Origin: Nitrospinota bacterium
GTDB taxonomy: Bacteria; Nitrospinota_A; JADGAW01
Direction: 5' to 3'
Length of the DNA: 6,727 nt
NCBI GenBank assembly: GCA_015231815.1
Contig: JADGAW010000120.1
Coordinates: 1-6,727 of the forward strand
The notes under the pieces were generated by a model. The model ran no database searches. It was given only the letters and a program-made list of their open reading frames with translations, and was not told the DNA's origin. Positions 6,374 to 6,727 of the stretch are shown here, piece by piece; the first letter of the stretch is position 1, and every line of letters begins with the position of its first letter. The translations under genes were made by a program, and so were the position numbers.

Positions 6374-6727
6374 TCAGGTTACGAGAAGGTAAAAATAAAA
6401 AAGAGGGGCGGTAAAGAAAAATGAATCTACCCGGTCTAAAAAACCTCCGTGACCAGGAATAATTGTTCCAGAGTCTTTTACATTAAACACCCTTTTAATA
6501 AGGGATTCTGAAATATCGCTGTATATTGCAGTCGTTGATAAAATAATACCTACAAGAAGCAACTCTAAAAGTGATTGTTCCATGCCAAAATATTTTCCGC
6601 AGGTTACGGCAAAAACTGATGCACAAAAAACCTGACCTAATGCCCCTTCCACCGTTTTTCCGGGACTAACCATTGGAGCTATTTTTCTTTTACCAAAGTT
6701 TCTTCCCGTGTAATATGCAGCGGTATC
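6374..6727 (-). CDS. cdsA: Phosphatidate cytidylyltransferase (CDP-diacylglycerol synthase), C-terminal part (5' end outside window)
   Basis: Integral inner-membrane enzyme making CDP-diacylglycerol from CTP and phosphatidic acid, the branch point for phospholipid head groups. The frame is open to the window edge, giving 117 visible residues of a family usually about 270 long. The visible part begins DTAAYYTGRNFGKRKIAP and continues SPGKTVEG (21-28), a CdsA hallmark. The C-terminal family signature is complete: SLIKR (75-79), KD (84-85), GHGGFLDRVDS (92-102) with the catalytic/metal-binding acidic residues. Hydrophobic membrane segments lie at about 29-43, 54-68 and 103-116. The internal ATG at 6673 falls inside the conserved APxxSPGKT region and is not the start. 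The gene leads directly into the 215-residue gene. Confidence 0.97.
   Translation of the reverse strand, partial: DTAAYYTGRNFGKRKIAPMVSPGKTVEGALGQVFCASVFAVTCGKYFGMEQSLLELLLVGIILSTTAIYSDISESLIKRVFNVKDSGTIIPGHGGFLDRVDSFFFTAPLFYFYLLVT

Overview
The window is AT-rich, Gram-negative-type bacterial chromosome with tightly packed genes and no RNA genes, mobile elements or CRISPR. The futalosine route to menaquinone (mqnE), a cofactor-independent phosphoglycerate mutase and a WcaJ/WbaP-type polyprenyl glycosylphosphotransferase are all present. This suggests a quinone-respiring bacterium that makes a surface polysaccharide, but the phylum cannot be settled from this stretch. Most start codons lack a clear Shine-Dalgarno sequence, mqnE being the exception.

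Plus strand, 1-5429: the 3' end of gpmI; a two-domain protein (sugar nucleotidyltransferase fold plus left-handed beta-helix acyltransferase fold); a membrane sugar-1-phosphate transferase that starts glycan synthesis on undecaprenyl phosphate; a diverged aminoglycoside-phosphotransferase-fold (APH-fold) protein; and mqnE. Gaps are 48-110 bases, with promoter-like sequences before the glycosylphosphotransferase and before mqnE.

Minus strand, 6727-5471, convergent with the first block: the 3' end of cdsA (CDP-diacylglycerol synthesis), a 215-residue membrane-anchored coiled-coil protein of unknown function starting 10 bases after the cdsA stop, and a 72-residue exported protein with three Pro-Cys motifs at exact 18-residue spacing. 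These three look like one transcription unit.

The glycan genes are the most notable part. The nucleotidyltransferase/beta-helix protein lacks expected catalytic residues in both domains (Glu for the Arg of the nucleotide-binding loop, Arg for the GlmU-type catalytic His). The kinase-fold protein keeps its catalytic loop (HxDxxxxN) but has Asn where the metal-binding Asp is expected. Two diverged sugar-activation folds flanking an intact glycan-initiating transferase could mean altered substrates or non-catalytic roles. This is inference from motif reading and would need alignments and biochemistry to confirm.
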